Source: an uncultured Schlesneria sp.
Lineage (GTDB): Bacteria; Planctomycetota; Planctomycetia; Planctomycetales; Planctomycetaceae
NCBI GenBank assembly: GCA_903871875.1
Contig: CAIQIR010000011.1
Span: 1-64,000, forward strand
Length of the DNA stretch: 64,000 nt
Direction: 5' to 3'
Shown piece after piece: positions 55,816 to 64,000 of this stretch (positions within the stretch are counted from its first letter, which is position 1; each line of letters begins with the position of its first letter). The position numbers and the translations under genes were made by a program. Below the pieces are notes generated by a model. That model searched no databases, had not been told where the DNA came from, and was given only the letters and a program-made list of their open reading frames with translations.

Positions 55816-57165
55816 TCAATTCGCAGTTCGTAGCTGGTGCTGGGACAATCGGAAGCTTCGAACGCTGAGGCCTGCTGCGGATGATGTCACGACCGTGTTG
55901 ACGGTGGGAAGATCGAATCCGCCGGTGCGATGCCAGTGGTTTTCGAACGTTTCCGTCCGCAATAAATCTCCGCCTGCGGCATCCCAGTATTGAACCGTGT
56001 ATAGATGGGGCAGGTATTTTCCTTCAGCCGTCTTTTCATTATCGAGAACGGTAATCGTCATGTTTTCGGATCCTAAATTGCGATTCACCGTTTTGAGTTG
56101 ATCATCTTTCACTCGATAACTCGAAGCGAATTGTCCGCCGACATAGGTCAGCAATCGTCCTAACGGATTTTGAAGATCCTGGTCGGCAAACCGCAAGACG
56201 GGCTTGTTCGGGCGAGGCGATTCCAGGCGGTGTTGAACGAGCGACCGCATTTGCCCTTCGATCCAGGTCCCGGCGACATCTTGATCGATCGTCAGTTCGA
56301 CCGTTCCTTCCTTGTCAACTTGGACCGTACCCGAGAACGGACGTCCGTCGTAGTCTCCTTGAATCTGCGCGGAGAAGCCGGGAAAACCTCGCCAAGTTGC
56401 TCGCGCGGCAATCGCCTTCTCGAACAATTCCACGGCGTCTTTGTCGCCATCTGCCCGGCCGAGCGGCCATTGGAATGCCAGCGTGGGAAACTCGCGGATC
56501 TCGGTGTACTTCTTGCCGGCGAATTCGCCGACGGTATTTCGCACCACTTTCGTGTAGACACAATAGTGCCCGGGGCTGGCGGGCTTCCAGGTGACGCGGC
56601 CTTCGCCATCCGCTTTCAACTCTTCATTCACAAGCGCATCATCGACCGTCGTGAACACCGCGTTCGGCACCGCCTTACCATCATCAAGCAGCACCAGCGT
56701 GATTGAGTCCTGACGGACCGTTGCCACGATTTCGAGCCGTGACTTGTCGTTTGCCTTGAGTTGATTGACCTCGTCCATCGGTCCGGAAATTGCCTTGGGA
56801 TAGTATCGCAGCAAAAATGGAACTTCCCGCTCCAGGATTCCGTATTCACACAGGCCTGTCACAGACACTGCGCCCTCGGTGGGAAGATTGGCTCGCAGTC
56901 GGTCGGCGGCCAGATGCGTTTTGAGGGCGATGAATTTTCCCGGCTCGTGCTGCATCCATAATTGGGTGCCGGCGACTTTACCAATGAATCGCGGATCTCC
57001 CGCTTCAGCTCGTTCACTGAAAAAGACCTCAGCAGCACGGCCCGCTTCGGCATGTTCTCCGACGCGAATAAACAAAAAATGACCGAACAAAACCGTTGAT
57101 TGCAGTCCACATAACAGGCCTGCGAAGGCAAAAATCCAGACCCGAAGGGGCGAGCAGGTCGACAT
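55816..57165 (-). CDS. Exported protein, DUF4198-like then DUF3386-like
   Basis: A 449-residue protein. Signal peptide about 1-30 (VLFGHFLFIR follows), with the N-terminal HFLFIRVGE...EVFFSERAEAGDPRF resembling DUF4198/NikM-type periplasmic proteins. The C-terminal half (about 240-440), with AIAARATWRGFPGFSAQIQG and YRVKDDQLKTVNRNLG, resembles DUF3386, otherwise known from cyanobacteria. I have not verified either family by search. A role in metal or carbohydrate handling is possible but not shown. Start 57165 was chosen for the signal peptide; the frame continues upstream to 57318. Confidence 0.7.
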   Translation of the reverse strand: MSTCSPLRVWIFAFAGLLCGLQSTVLFGHFLFIRVGEHAEAGRAAEVFFSERAEAGDPRFIGKVAGTQLWMQHEPGKFIALKTHLAADRLRANLPTEGAVSVTGLCEYGILEREVPFLLRYYPKAISGPMDEVNQLKANDKSRLEIVATVRQDSITLVLLDDGKAVPNAVFTTVDDALVNEELKADGEGRVTWKPASPGHYCVYTKVVRNTVGEFAGKKYTEIREFPTLAFQWPLGRADGDKDAVELFEKAIAARATWRGFPGFSAQIQGDYDGRPFSGTVQVDKEGTVELTIDQDVAGTWIEGQMRSLVQHRLESPRPNKPVLRFADQDLQNPLGRLLTYVGGQFASSYRVKDDQLKTVNRNLGSENMTITVLDNEKTAEGKYLPHLYTVQYWDAAGGDLLRTETFENHWHRTGGFDLPTVNTVVTSSAAGLSVRSFRLSQHQLRTAN

Positions 57166-57359
57166 GTCGTCACTTTCGATTACGGTTTTGAAGCATCCAT
57201 CGGCCACCGCCGAGGATGAACGAGATTCGCCGGTCAGATTGGAGTATACCAACCCGCCGATCGACGAGCAGGTCGGTTCGTGGAAGGTCTGTTCGTGACG
57301 GATGGAGCAGAACGACACAACGGGTCGTCAGAAACGGGTTTCGCCGTTCGGGTGCAGAC

Positions 57360-57387
57360 TTGACTTCGCCGCTTGGCTACCGATACT
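57360..57387 (+). promoter_or_regulatory. Promoter of the SRP RNA gene
   Basis: TTGACT (57360-57365), 16-base spacer, GATACT (57382-57387); it places the transcript start at about 57392-57395, just before the paired end of the RNA. Confidence 0.5.
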
Positions 57388-57389
57388 AG

Positions 57390-57518
57390 GGGGCTCAGCG
57401 GTGAAACGCTACCTCTTCTGCGGCGAGTTGATCATGAACCGGGTCAGGCCGTAACTGGAGCAGCCATAAGTGTGATGCTTGGGTGCGGAAGGGGTGGCGT
57501 TCTGCCGCTGGTCTTCTT
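57390..57518 (+). ncRNA. ffs: Small bacterial signal recognition particle RNA (4.5S)
   Basis: The apical domain contains GTCAGG (57443-57448) and AGCAGCC (57459-57465), the signature of the Ffh-binding helix 8. Below it, 57405-57421 pairs along all 17 positions with 57485-57501 (three G·U), and CAGCGG (57396-57401) pairs with CCGCTG (57505-57510). This gives the long hairpin of a small SRP RNA. The tip stem reads CCG-TAAC-TGG instead of the usual GGAA loop. A promoter lies just upstream and a T-rich CTTCTTT follows. tadA is next, the same neighbourhood as in several bacteria. The RNA works with Ffh and FtsY in co-translational membrane targeting. Confidence 0.9.
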
Positions 57519-57663
57519 TGTCACGTGGAATCGGCCTCGTCACGTGAGAGTCGAACTACACACCGCGAGTTGAATCGGCATCAATACCGTGAGATCTCGA
57601 GCTGCCGCTCGTCCTGTTTGGGGCGTTGCTCGTGAGGCAATTCTGCGAGGAGAACTTTCAATC

Positions 57664-58152
57664 GTGGAATTTCCGGACGATGATCCCCTACAGCCACATG
57701 GGCGATGGATGTACGAGGCCTTGGAAATGGCCCGTCAGGCCTTTGATGAAGGGGAAGTTCCCATCGGTGCTGTCATCGTCCATGGCGATCGCCTGATCGC
57801 TGCGGCGGGCAACCAGCGCGAACAATTGAAAGATCCGACGGCGCATGCGGAAATCATCGCCATTACTCAGGCGGCCGAAGCGCTCGGATCCTGGCGGTTG
57901 CTCGATTGCACCCTGTATTGCACGCTGGAGCCTTGCCCGATGTGTGCCGGAGCGATTGTTCAGGCCCGCATTCCCACGGTCGTCTATGGCACGACTGACC
58001 CCAAAGCGGGGGCTTGCCATACGCTTTATCAGATTACGAACGATGCGCGCCTGAATCATCGTGCCGTCGTGCTGGGCGGAGTGATGCAGGAGGAATGCCG
58101 TGGAATCCTGCAGGAATTTTTTGCTCAGCAGCGAGCGCTGGGGAAAAAATAA
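57664..58152 (+). CDS. tadA: tRNA adenosine(34) deaminase
   Basis: A 162-residue zinc deaminase that converts A34 to inosine in tRNA-Arg(ACG). Motifs: TAHAEIIAI with the zinc His61 and catalytic Glu63, and PCPMCAGAI with Cys91 and Cys94. The GTG at 57664 is chosen because GAGGAG lies about eleven bases before it; the frame open to 57589 adds unlikely sequence. Downstream is the end of pdxA (convergent, 17 bases). Confidence 0.93.
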   Translation: MEFPDDDPLQPHGRWMYEALEMARQAFDEGEVPIGAVIVHGDRLIAAAGNQREQLKDPTAHAEIIAITQAAEALGSWRLLDCTLYCTLEPCPMCAGAIVQARIPTVVYGTTDPKAGACHTLYQITNDARLNHRAVVLGGVMQEECRGILQEFFAQQRALGKK

Positions 58153-58169
58153 CGAGAAATTGCTTCGAT

Positions 58170-59210
58170 TCAGGACACCGGGTTTGTGTTGGATCGAACC
58201 AGCCGAGCTGCTGTCAGAACGGCTTCGACAAATCCTTCGGCACGGGCCTGACCCTGCCAGGCAATGTCAAACGCCGTCCCATGGCTGGGACTCGTTCGCA
58301 CAATCGGCAGGCCGAGTGTTACATTCACCGCACGCTCGAATCCGATCAGTTTCAAGGCAATATGTCCCTGGTCGTGGTACATCGCCGCCACGCCGTCAAA
58401 TTCTCCGTGAACCGCCCTGCGCAGCAACGCGTCTGCCGGGATCGGGCCGATGGCATTGATTCCCTGCTGCCGCGCGGCAGCGACCGCGGGAGCGATTAAT
58501 GTCGATTCCTCATCTCCAAACAGTCCTTCTTCGCCGGCGTGCGGGTTGAGCGCACAGACGCCGACGCGTGGCGCCGGACAACCGATTCGCTGCAGGAAGC
58601 CGGCCACAAGCTGAATCGTATCGCGAATTGCCGGAATACTCAGTAGCCCAGGAACACTGCGAATTGAAGTATGCAGCGTGACGTGCGCGACACCCAATCC
58701 GTAGGGGCCTCGTAGCACTTCGGATGGTGGTAGGTAGAGCATCATCGCGAATTCGTGCACACCGCATTCATGTGCCAGAATTTCCGTATGGCCGGGAAAG
58801 GCATGTCCCGCTGCGTGGAGCGCAGCTTTGTTCAGCGGCGCGGTCGTGATGGCGTCGATTTCACCTCGTAACGCCCCGCGCGTCGCGGCCACCAGATAAT
58901 CGTAGGCCGCTTGACCCGCTCGCGCGTCGACTTGACCGACCGGAACTTCTGCGGCAGCGTCGGTAGAAGGATTCCAGCACGGAATCGACGGAGAAGACCA
59001 ATCGATTTCAGCCAGCGAATTCACTGCTTTCACATCGAGTCGAGTACCTACCAGATTAATCGCTCGCGATATGACTGTCGGGTGTCCGATGATCACCGGA
59101 TGGCATGCGTCTCGCAATCGCAGGTCATCCAGAGCCCTGACGACGACTTCCGGTCCAATTCCCGTGACGTCACCCAGCGTCAATGCGATCCGAGGACGCT
59201 GCTCGGTCAT
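58170..59210 (-). CDS. pdxA: 4-hydroxythreonine-4-phosphate dehydrogenase
   Basis: A 346-residue NAD-dependent enzyme of vitamin B6 synthesis. N-terminal LTLGDVTGIGPEVVV, the central ITTAPLNKAALHAAG and HTEILA, and MYHDQGHIALKLIGF and RTSPSHGTAFDIA near the C terminus carry the metal-binding His/Asp residues. The start codon overlaps the rfbC stop by four bases (ATGA), so the two are translationally coupled. It is the last gene of a leftward operon with the SIS isomerase and rfbC. In non-B6 relatives (PdxA2) the substrate is different, so the assignment is at family level. Confidence 0.92.
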   Translation of the reverse strand: MTEQRPRIALTLGDVTGIGPEVVVRALDDLRLRDACHPVIIGHPTVISRAINLVGTRLDVKAVNSLAEIDWSSPSIPCWNPSTDAAAEVPVGQVDARAGQAAYDYLVAATRGALRGEIDAITTAPLNKAALHAAGHAFPGHTEILAHECGVHEFAMMLYLPPSEVLRGPYGLGVAHVTLHTSIRSVPGLLSIPAIRDTIQLVAGFLQRIGCPAPRVGVCALNPHAGEEGLFGDEESTLIAPAVAAARQQGINAIGPIPADALLRRAVHGEFDGVAAMYHDQGHIALKLIGFERAVNVTLGLPIVRTSPSHGTAFDIAWQGQARAEGFVEAVLTAARLVRSNTNPVS

Positions 59211-59749
59211 GGAAAGACCTCAGCGTTGGTCAGGGGGATGCCCCGCTGATCTTTCGCGGAGAGAATCCGCGTTTCGAGTGCCGGCCAGTCGATGCCAATT
59301 GCGGGATCGTTCCAAAGCAGTGTCCGTTCGTCGGCCGGATTGTAGAACTGGGTGCATTTGTAGCAAAAATCGGCCGACTCGCTGGTCACACAGAATCCGT
59401 GAGCGAAACCGGGCGGAACGTAAAGCTGTCGGTGATTCACATCGTTCAGCAGACTTCCGAACCAGCGACCAAACGTGGGCGATTGCTTCCGTAAGTCCAC
59501 GGCCACATCAAACACTTCGCCGCGGGTGACGAAAACCAGTTTTCCCTGCGGCTGTGTCAGTTGGTAGTGCAGTCCGCGCAGGGTTCCTCGGCATGAGCGG
59601 GACACATTGTCCTGGACAAACTCGACGGTCAGGCCCGCCGCGCGATAGCGGTCCCGTTGATAGCTCTCAAAAAAAAAGCCCCGTTCGTCACCGAACGATT
59701 TCGGTTCGATGATTAATAGGCCCGGCAGGTCAGTGGCGGTGATGTTCAT
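59207..59749 (-). CDS. rfbC: dTDP-4-dehydrorhamnose 3,5-epimerase
   Basis: A 180-residue cupin-fold epimerase of dTDP-rhamnose synthesis. Motifs: PKSFGDERGFFFESYQ, SCRGTLRGLHYQL with the catalytic His, GEVFDVAVDLRKQSPTFG, and YVPPGFAHGFCVTSE. It overlaps pdxA by four bases. The start at 59749 is the ATG after the TTG at 59758. The rest of the rhamnose pathway is not in this window. The gene follows the SIS isomerase after about 95 bases. Confidence 0.93.
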   Translation of the reverse strand: MNITATDLPGLLIIEPKSFGDERGFFFESYQRDRYRAAGLTVEFVQDNVSRSCRGTLRGLHYQLTQPQGKLVFVTRGEVFDVAVDLRKQSPTFGRWFGSLLNDVNHRQLYVPPGFAHGFCVTSESADFCYKCTQFYNPADERTLLWNDPAIGIDWPALETRILSAKDQRGIPLTNAEVFP

Positions 59750-59844
59750 GGGGCTCAATTTCAGAATTCCGAGAGTCGCTTCCGAATTCCAGAATTGACC
59801 GATTTACCATCGGAAGACATTCCGGGCTCGTTGTGACTTCGGCG

Positions 59845-60453
59845 TCATTTTCGATATCGGCCGACCCGATTGATGCGGCCGTGAATGTCATTCAGAATCC
59901 AGTGGAAGGCGACCAGATGGACCGATTCGACCATCCCCATGTCGTCCAAAGGCACATGCAGATTCTTCTTGCCAAGCGACTTAAGTTTGCCGCCCGAATA
60001 GCCCGTAATGCCCCACGTGGTCAGTCCTTTTTCGTTGGCCCATTCGACGGCCTTCAAAATATTGGGGCTATTGCCGCTGCCGCTGATGGCGATCAGAACA
60101 TCACCTGGCGATGCGAAATTTTTGAGCTGCTGCACGAAGATTTGATCGAAGCCTTCATCATTACCCCACGCCAGAATATATGGCGTGTTGTCGGTCAGGC
60201 TCAGCACCTTGAGTCGTTTGACCGAGTCGTTCGTGAAGTCCTTCCGATCGAGCGTACTTTTGCCCAGGTCTTCGCAAAAATGTGAGCAGTTGGATCCGCT
60301 GCCGCCGTTGCCGATCAAGAAGACGAATCGCCCTTGTTCGTAGGCCGAATAAATGTCGTTCGCTAACCCTTCGATCTGCGAAACGTCCAGCGTATCAAAA
60401 ACTTCTGCGCAGCGCTTTAGATATTGAGCGGGTGTCAGTTCAGTTCCGAGCAT
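59845..60453 (-). CDS. SIS-domain sugar-phosphate isomerase (GmhA-like)
   Basis: A 202-residue protein with a single SIS domain: [19 protein letters not shown] (about 49-67), [20 protein letters not shown] and a C-terminal [14 protein letters not shown]. The layout resembles D-sedoheptulose-7-phosphate isomerase GmhA, which starts ADP-heptose synthesis for cell-surface sugars; exact substrate is uncertain. It is the first gene of a leftward operon with rfbC and pdxA. The start is preceded by GAGATGA. Confidence 0.85.
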   Translation of the reverse strand: MLGTELTPAQYLKRCAEVFDTLDVSQIEGLANDIYSAYEQGRFVFLIGNGGSGSNCSHFCEDLGKSTLDRKDFTNDSVKRLKVLSLTDNTPYILAWGNDEGFDQIFVQQLKNFASPGDVLIAISGSGNSPNILKAVEWANEKGLTTWGITGYSGGKLKSLGKKNLHVPLDDMGMVESVHLVAFHWILNDIHGRINRVGRYRK

Positions 60454-60640
60454 GATTGTTCATCTCAAAGAGAGCGTCTGGGTCCGCGTCTCCCCGAAAA
60501 GGGAGCAAGACCCTAAGTGTCGTCGAAGTTCGATTTGTTCGTCAATCGAAGATTAAGGCCCCGGACTGATTGCGTGGCCAGGGCGATTCATCGGAGGGGC
60601 TGCTCTGGATTTGAAATGATTGGCTGATCGGACTGTCGTC

Positions 60641-60670
60641 AAAAGAAAAACGCCCGACATTTGCCGGGCG
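60641..60670 (-). terminator. Intrinsic terminator of cupredoxin-like gene
   Basis: CGCCCG (60651-60656) and CGGGCG (60665-60670) form the stem; on the minus strand it is followed by TTTTTCTTTT (60650-60641). It begins 20 bases after the stop of the leftward gene. Confidence 0.75.
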
Positions 60671-60689
60671 CTACGAGCGACGATGACAT

Positions 60690-61460
60690 CTACTTCAAAA
60701 TCTGGGCCGCGGTGAATTTGAGCGGCTTTTGCTGATTGTCACCGGCCTTGATCGAGACGGCGTACTTCTTTTCCAAGTAGCCGGACGATTCCTGCCAGAC
60801 GATGAATTCGTGATCTCCGACAGGCAGATTCGCGATTTCGAAATTGCCTTGGGAGTCGGTAATGGCCGAGTAAGGGTGATCCAGAATGACCCAGTAGGCC
60901 TTCATCCAGGGATGGATATCACAAGTGATCGTGGTTGGCAGCCGTTCGGCCAGGGCCATTGGCTTCAGTAGAACTCCCACGCGGTCGTTTGGCGTCACGA
61001 TAAAGTTTTCGGGATTGTTCTTCGTGGGGTTCGTGTGAGTGTTATGGGCCACGCCATCGTCAGATGTCACGCGAACCTGTTGATCGGTACGAACCAGCAT
61101 GACGTGAGGCAGGAAACGGCATCCCTTCTGGTCGAAAGGAACCACTTTTTCCTTGCTTTTTGCCAGGTCGGGATGAATTTTGGCAGGCTTTTTGGCCAGA
61201 TAAACCACGACGTTCGCGATTCCCTTGGTGGTGGAATCAACGAGCAGTTTTTCATCGGGAACTTCCATCGCCGCACAGACCGCAGCGTCCTTGGCGTTCG
61301 AATCCCCTTTGACAACCAATGGTTTCAACGTGGGAAGATCACCATCGAGAACGACCTGTCCCTTCAGCGTGCCCCATTGAGCTGCGGCGGACGAGCAAAA
61401 CGCCGTGCCTATGAGCGCCATCACGACGCAATTGGCTGTCAGACAAAACAATTTTCGCAT
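60690..61460 (-). CDS. Exported cupredoxin-like protein with carboxypeptidase-regulatory-type end
   Basis: A 256-residue protein with signal peptide (about 1-27, ending AAAQW). The middle carries a plastocyanin-like copper site: His in DDGVAHNTH and the cluster CDIHPWM (Cys, His, Met). The end (about 200-245) reads ITDSQGNFEIANLPVGDHEF, like a carboxypeptidase regulatory (TonB-dependent plug-like) domain. Such proteins occur beside methylamine or electron-transfer genes; here it stands alone. It may carry electrons to copper/heme enzymes such as the two monooxygenase fusions. The start at 61460 was chosen for the signal peptide. Confidence 0.78.
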   Translation of the reverse strand: MRKLFCLTANCVVMALIGTAFCSSAAAQWGTLKGQVVLDGDLPTLKPLVVKGDSNAKDAAVCAAMEVPDEKLLVDSTTKGIANVVVYLAKKPAKIHPDLAKSKEKVVPFDQKGCRFLPHVMLVRTDQQVRVTSDDGVAHNTHTNPTKNNPENFIVTPNDRVGVLLKPMALAERLPTTITCDIHPWMKAYWVILDHPYSAITDSQGNFEIANLPVGDHEFIVWQESSGYLEKKYAVSIKAGDNQQKPLKFTAAQILK

Positions 61461-61919
61461 CGGAAGAATCTTTCGGAAAAGGGTGGTGGCGGCAATCCTG
61501 CCTGCGGGAGAGGCCTCCGGCCTCGGTCTGGCACATCGTGTATTATGATCGAATGTCAACGAGGGACAAGGATTAGAACGGTCTTTTTCCCTCAATCGGG
61601 AACGAGAGGAGGTCGGGTGTCGAACATTGCTCTTCCCGACTTTGGCACCCAGTGATTCCGACAGGCAAAATCGATCCATCTTGCTCAAACCACGGAAATC
61701 AACATAATCTATGTGAGATGAGGCGATTTTTGAGCAGGTGAATGGGGACTCGCTAGTTTGCCGGAAAACAGAGCGATATACTTCCGCGCAACCGGGCGGC
61801 GTCAGTTTCGGCTTTAATACCGCCTAACGGATGGGATGGGTGGTGCGTTAAACGTTGGTTTCCGGTCTGATCGTTTAGAGTTGGATACGTTTAACGTTTG
61901 TCGATCGAGGATGCGATCC
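61461..61919. other. Divergent leader between cupredoxin-like and fabH-type genes
   Basis: No gene. An inverted repeat CGTTAAACGT (61846-61855) and ACGTTTAACG (61887-61896) lies directly before the fabH-type start and could be an operator. The fabH frame itself is open to 61836, but the best ribosome-binding site favours 61920. Confidence 0.45.
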
Positions 61920-63020
61920 ATGTACGATGGCGGTGGTTCACGAGTGGTGACGGGCCAGGGATCTGGTGCAGAGACCGGATCGTCTGTCGCCTCGAATCCA
62001 GCGGTGGCATCGAAGTCCAGTTGGAGTCGTCGAACGCGTTCGTTGCTTGGCGTGCAGATCCTTTCGACGGGATCTTATTTGCCCGACAACATTGTCACGA
62101 ATCTCGACCTGCAAGCTCGTTACGGCTACGACCCTGCCTGGATCGAACAACGCACGGGAATTAATTCTCGTCGCTACGCGGCACCCGAACAGGCAACAAG
62201 TGACCTGTGCATCGAAGCGGCTCGTCGGGCGATTCGAAATGCCCGCGTGGATGTTCGCGACATTGATCTGGTCATGGTGGGGACTTTCACGCCTGACTTT
62301 CAATGCCCATCCACGGCCAATCTCGTCCAAGACGCACTGGGCATCGACGCACCCGCCATGGATGTACATGCAGCCTGTTCTGGCTTTGTTTATGCTCTGG
62401 CGACCGCGGCGCAATACGTCGCCACTGGCAACAGCCGGCTGGCGCTGGTGATTGGCGGCGATTGCAACAGCCGCATCATCAATCCTCTGGATCAGAAAGT
62501 GGCGCCGCTGTTTGGCGACGGTGCCGGTGCGGTCCTGTTGGCTCGTGGCGATTCGCATCAAGGTTTGATTTGCTATCAACTGGGCTCCGATGGCGGAGGC
62601 GGCTGTATGCTGGATCGCCAGTCTGGCGGTTCCAAGAATCCGGTGACGCACGAAGCGTTGGACGCGGGCAGTCACTACCTGCAGATGGATGGTCGCAACG
62701 TTTTCAAATGGGCCGTCCGCGCGGTGACCGACAGTATTGAAGTGGTGATGCGCAAGACCGGATTGTCTGCTCATGACGTGTCGCTGTATGTACTGCATCA
62801 AGCGAACCTTCGCATCCTGAACAACGTCGCCGAGCAACTGGCGATTCCGGTAGATCGGATGTACAACAACCTGCGGGAATACGGCAACACCTCGGGTGGC
62901 TCGATTCCCATCGCTCTCGATGAAGCCTTTCAAGCAGGCCGGATCAATCGAGGCGATACTCTGCTAATGAGCGGTTTCGGTGCAGGGCTGACTTGGGGCA
63001 CGTGCCTCTTTCGCTGGTGA
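61920..63020 (+). CDS. fabH: Beta-ketoacyl-ACP synthase III-type enzyme
   Basis: A 366-residue thiolase-fold condensing enzyme. The catalytic triad is Cys153 (HAACSGFVYAL), His293 (VLHQANLRIL) and Asn323 (YGNTSGGSIP). The usual FabH start (LGVQILSTGSYLPDNIVTN) lies only at about residue 43, so the protein carries an extra Ser-rich N terminus. GAGG lies nine bases before 61920; an ATG at 61911 is too close and one at 61836 extends further. It starts fatty-acid chains or a related condensation. The other fab genes are absent here, so a specialised KAS III is possible. Confidence 0.88.
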   Translation: MYDGGGSRVVTGQGSGAETGSSVASNPAVASKSSWSRRTRSLLGVQILSTGSYLPDNIVTNLDLQARYGYDPAWIEQRTGINSRRYAAPEQATSDLCIEAARRAIRNARVDVRDIDLVMVGTFTPDFQCPSTANLVQDALGIDAPAMDVHAACSGFVYALATAAQYVATGNSRLALVIGGDCNSRIINPLDQKVAPLFGDGAGAVLLARGDSHQGLICYQLGSDGGGGCMLDRQSGGSKNPVTHEALDAGSHYLQMDGRNVFKWAVRAVTDSIEVVMRKTGLSAHDVSLYVLHQANLRILNNVAEQLAIPVDRMYNNLREYGNTSGGSIPIALDEAFQAGRINRGDTLLMSGFGAGLTWGTCLFRW

Positions 63021-63139
63021 TGGTTGGCCGCCGAAGGAACGGCGGAGACTGATGCTGGTAAGCGTTTGGCGGCGATTTTATCGATCGCTTTTCCAAACGA
63101 CATCAAACAGCCTTGAATCACTTGCGTGGAGCGTGAAAC

Positions 63140-64000
63140 GTGTCAAAAGGAAAAAGGAGCCGCAGCTTTCTGATTGGTCTCGCCATCGTCGTCGCAGTGA
63201 TCGAGGTCACTCGCGGCCAATGGGGGCCGTATCTCTTTCCTCCAACAGCCAATCAGCGTCGCGAGCAATCTCCCAACGAAGCCCACGCCCATGTTGACCC
63301 GCTGAAAGGTCTGGTTCTTTCCGACGCCGCCAGGGCCAGTCTGGGATTGGAGCTCAGTCCCATCGTCTTGCGTGACTATTGGCGCAGCCTGCCGATCCCA
63401 GCCGAGGTGATGGAAGAACCGGGGCACTGCGAACAAGGTGTCTCGTCGACCGTACATGGGATCGTCCTGAAGATTCACGCATTTCATGGGCAAACCGTTC
63501 GAGCTGGCGATCCGTTATTCGATCTCCGTCCAATCAGTGAATTTCTGGCCACCGCGCAATCTTCGTTGCTCAAATCGGTGCAGGAAATCGAATTGGTACA
63601 GGCGGAACTCAAACGCATCTCGGCCATCACCGAATCAGGTAGTATCCCCGCCACGCGTCGCATCGAAAAAGAATCGGAACTGAAGCGACTCGATTCGCAG
63701 CGACTGGTGCAAATGCAGGAACTACTGGTCCGCGGCCTGTCTGCCGATCAAATCGCGGAAATCCTTCGCACGAAAACCCTGATTCAAGAATTGACGATTC
63801 GAGTTCCGCTGGGCTACGCCACGCCGGAATCATCCAGCAGCGGCACCGCAGCACGGGGGGAAGCACCTTCAGCCGAAAACGATCATGCGGCCTTTGGTGT
63901 TCCGCTGATCAGTGCGGGAAGCCACGAACATAGTTCGATCTATTCGATCGAACAGATGAATGTTCATCTGGGAAAACTCGTTCAACCCGGAGAAGAGCTG
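63140..64000 (+). CDS. HlyD/CusB-type efflux adaptor, truncated by window end
   Basis: The frame is open from GTG 63140 to the last base (287 codons) and continues outside. It starts with a membrane anchor (SRSFLIGLAIVVAVIEV, about 8-24) and has the pattern of RND adaptors: GLVLSDAARASLGLELSPI, the lipoyl half VHGIVLKIHAFHGQTVRAGD (about 105-124), a coiled-coil helix (LLKSVQEIELVQAELKRIS) and the return HLGKLVQPGEEL at the cut end. GTG is preferred because AAACG/GGA lies before it weakly; the start is not certain. It probably begins a second efflux operon to the right. Confidence 0.8.
   Translation, partial: MSKGKRSRSFLIGLAIVVAVIEVTRGQWGPYLFPPTANQRREQSPNEAHAHVDPLKGLVLSDAARASLGLELSPIVLRDYWRSLPIPAEVMEEPGHCEQGVSSTVHGIVLKIHAFHGQTVRAGDPLFDLRPISEFLATAQSSLLKSVQEIELVQAELKRISAITESGSIPATRRIEKESELKRLDSQRLVQMQELLVRGLSADQIAEILRTKTLIQELTIRVPLGYATPESSSSGTAARGEAPSAENDHAAFGVPLISAGSHEHSSIYSIEQMNVHLGKLVQPGEEL

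Noticed and set aside
61938-62933. 331-residue minus-strand frame opposite the fabH-type gene
   Set aside because: Antisense to a gene with an intact catalytic triad; composition is Arg/Gln/His-rich with no domain.

Overview
The window looks like a chromosomal segment of a Planctomycete, probably a Planctomycetales member; the exact genus is not determinable here. The reasons are a PSCyt1/PSCyt2/PSD1 (DUF1549/DUF1553) giant protein, a membrane-anchored Ser/Thr kinase, redoxin–cytochrome c–copper monooxygenase fusions, many exported proteins of unknown function, sparse operons and frequent weak or absent Shine-Dalgarno sites. I see no tRNA, rRNA, CRISPR array, insertion sequence or prophage. 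The one clear RNA gene is a small bacterial SRP RNA at about 57390-57518, just upstream of tadA.

Layout. 1-12 kb: a YncE-like propeller, a small membrane protein, a Tol-like propeller (DUF3748 type), two related redoxin/cytochrome c/Cu-monooxygenase fusions on opposite strands flanking a GNAT acetyltransferase and a Spy-like proline-rich exported protein, then a pair of small unknown genes (57 and 185 aa). 12-17 kb: Ser/Thr kinase followed closely by the PSD1 protein. 17-21.6 kb: sodium:solute symporter, DapA-family aldolase/synthase, a small jelly-roll protein and a Gly/Tyr-rich exported protein. 21.7-27.4 kb: M16 peptidase, sensor histidine kinase, queA.

27.4-43.2 kb is an envelope-transport island. 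An RND adaptor and permease are transcribed leftward, and divergently three consecutive, related TolC-family outer-membrane proteins are transcribed rightward (1-nt overlap, then a 6-nt gap). A retropepsin-like/PDZ protein with its own promoter follows, then two tandem near-identical porins on the minus strand. I infer one tripartite export system with an unusual set of three outer-membrane subunits; a fragment of another adaptor starts at the right edge.

44-64 kb: SMP-30 lactonase-like protein, type II NADH dehydrogenase, FHA protein, LarA-like protein, panD, a sugar isomerase/epimerase with a well-formed promoter, a zinc-ribbon membrane protein divergent from an FtsB/DivIC-like protein, a DUF1570-type lipoprotein protease, an alpha/beta hydrolase, a DUF4198/DUF3386-like protein, ffs–tadA, a SIS isomerase–rfbC–pdxA operon, a cupredoxin-like exported protein, a FabH-type ketosynthase and the partial adaptor. 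Several good stem-loop terminators separate units. All functional assignments come from reading motifs by eye; no database search was possible.
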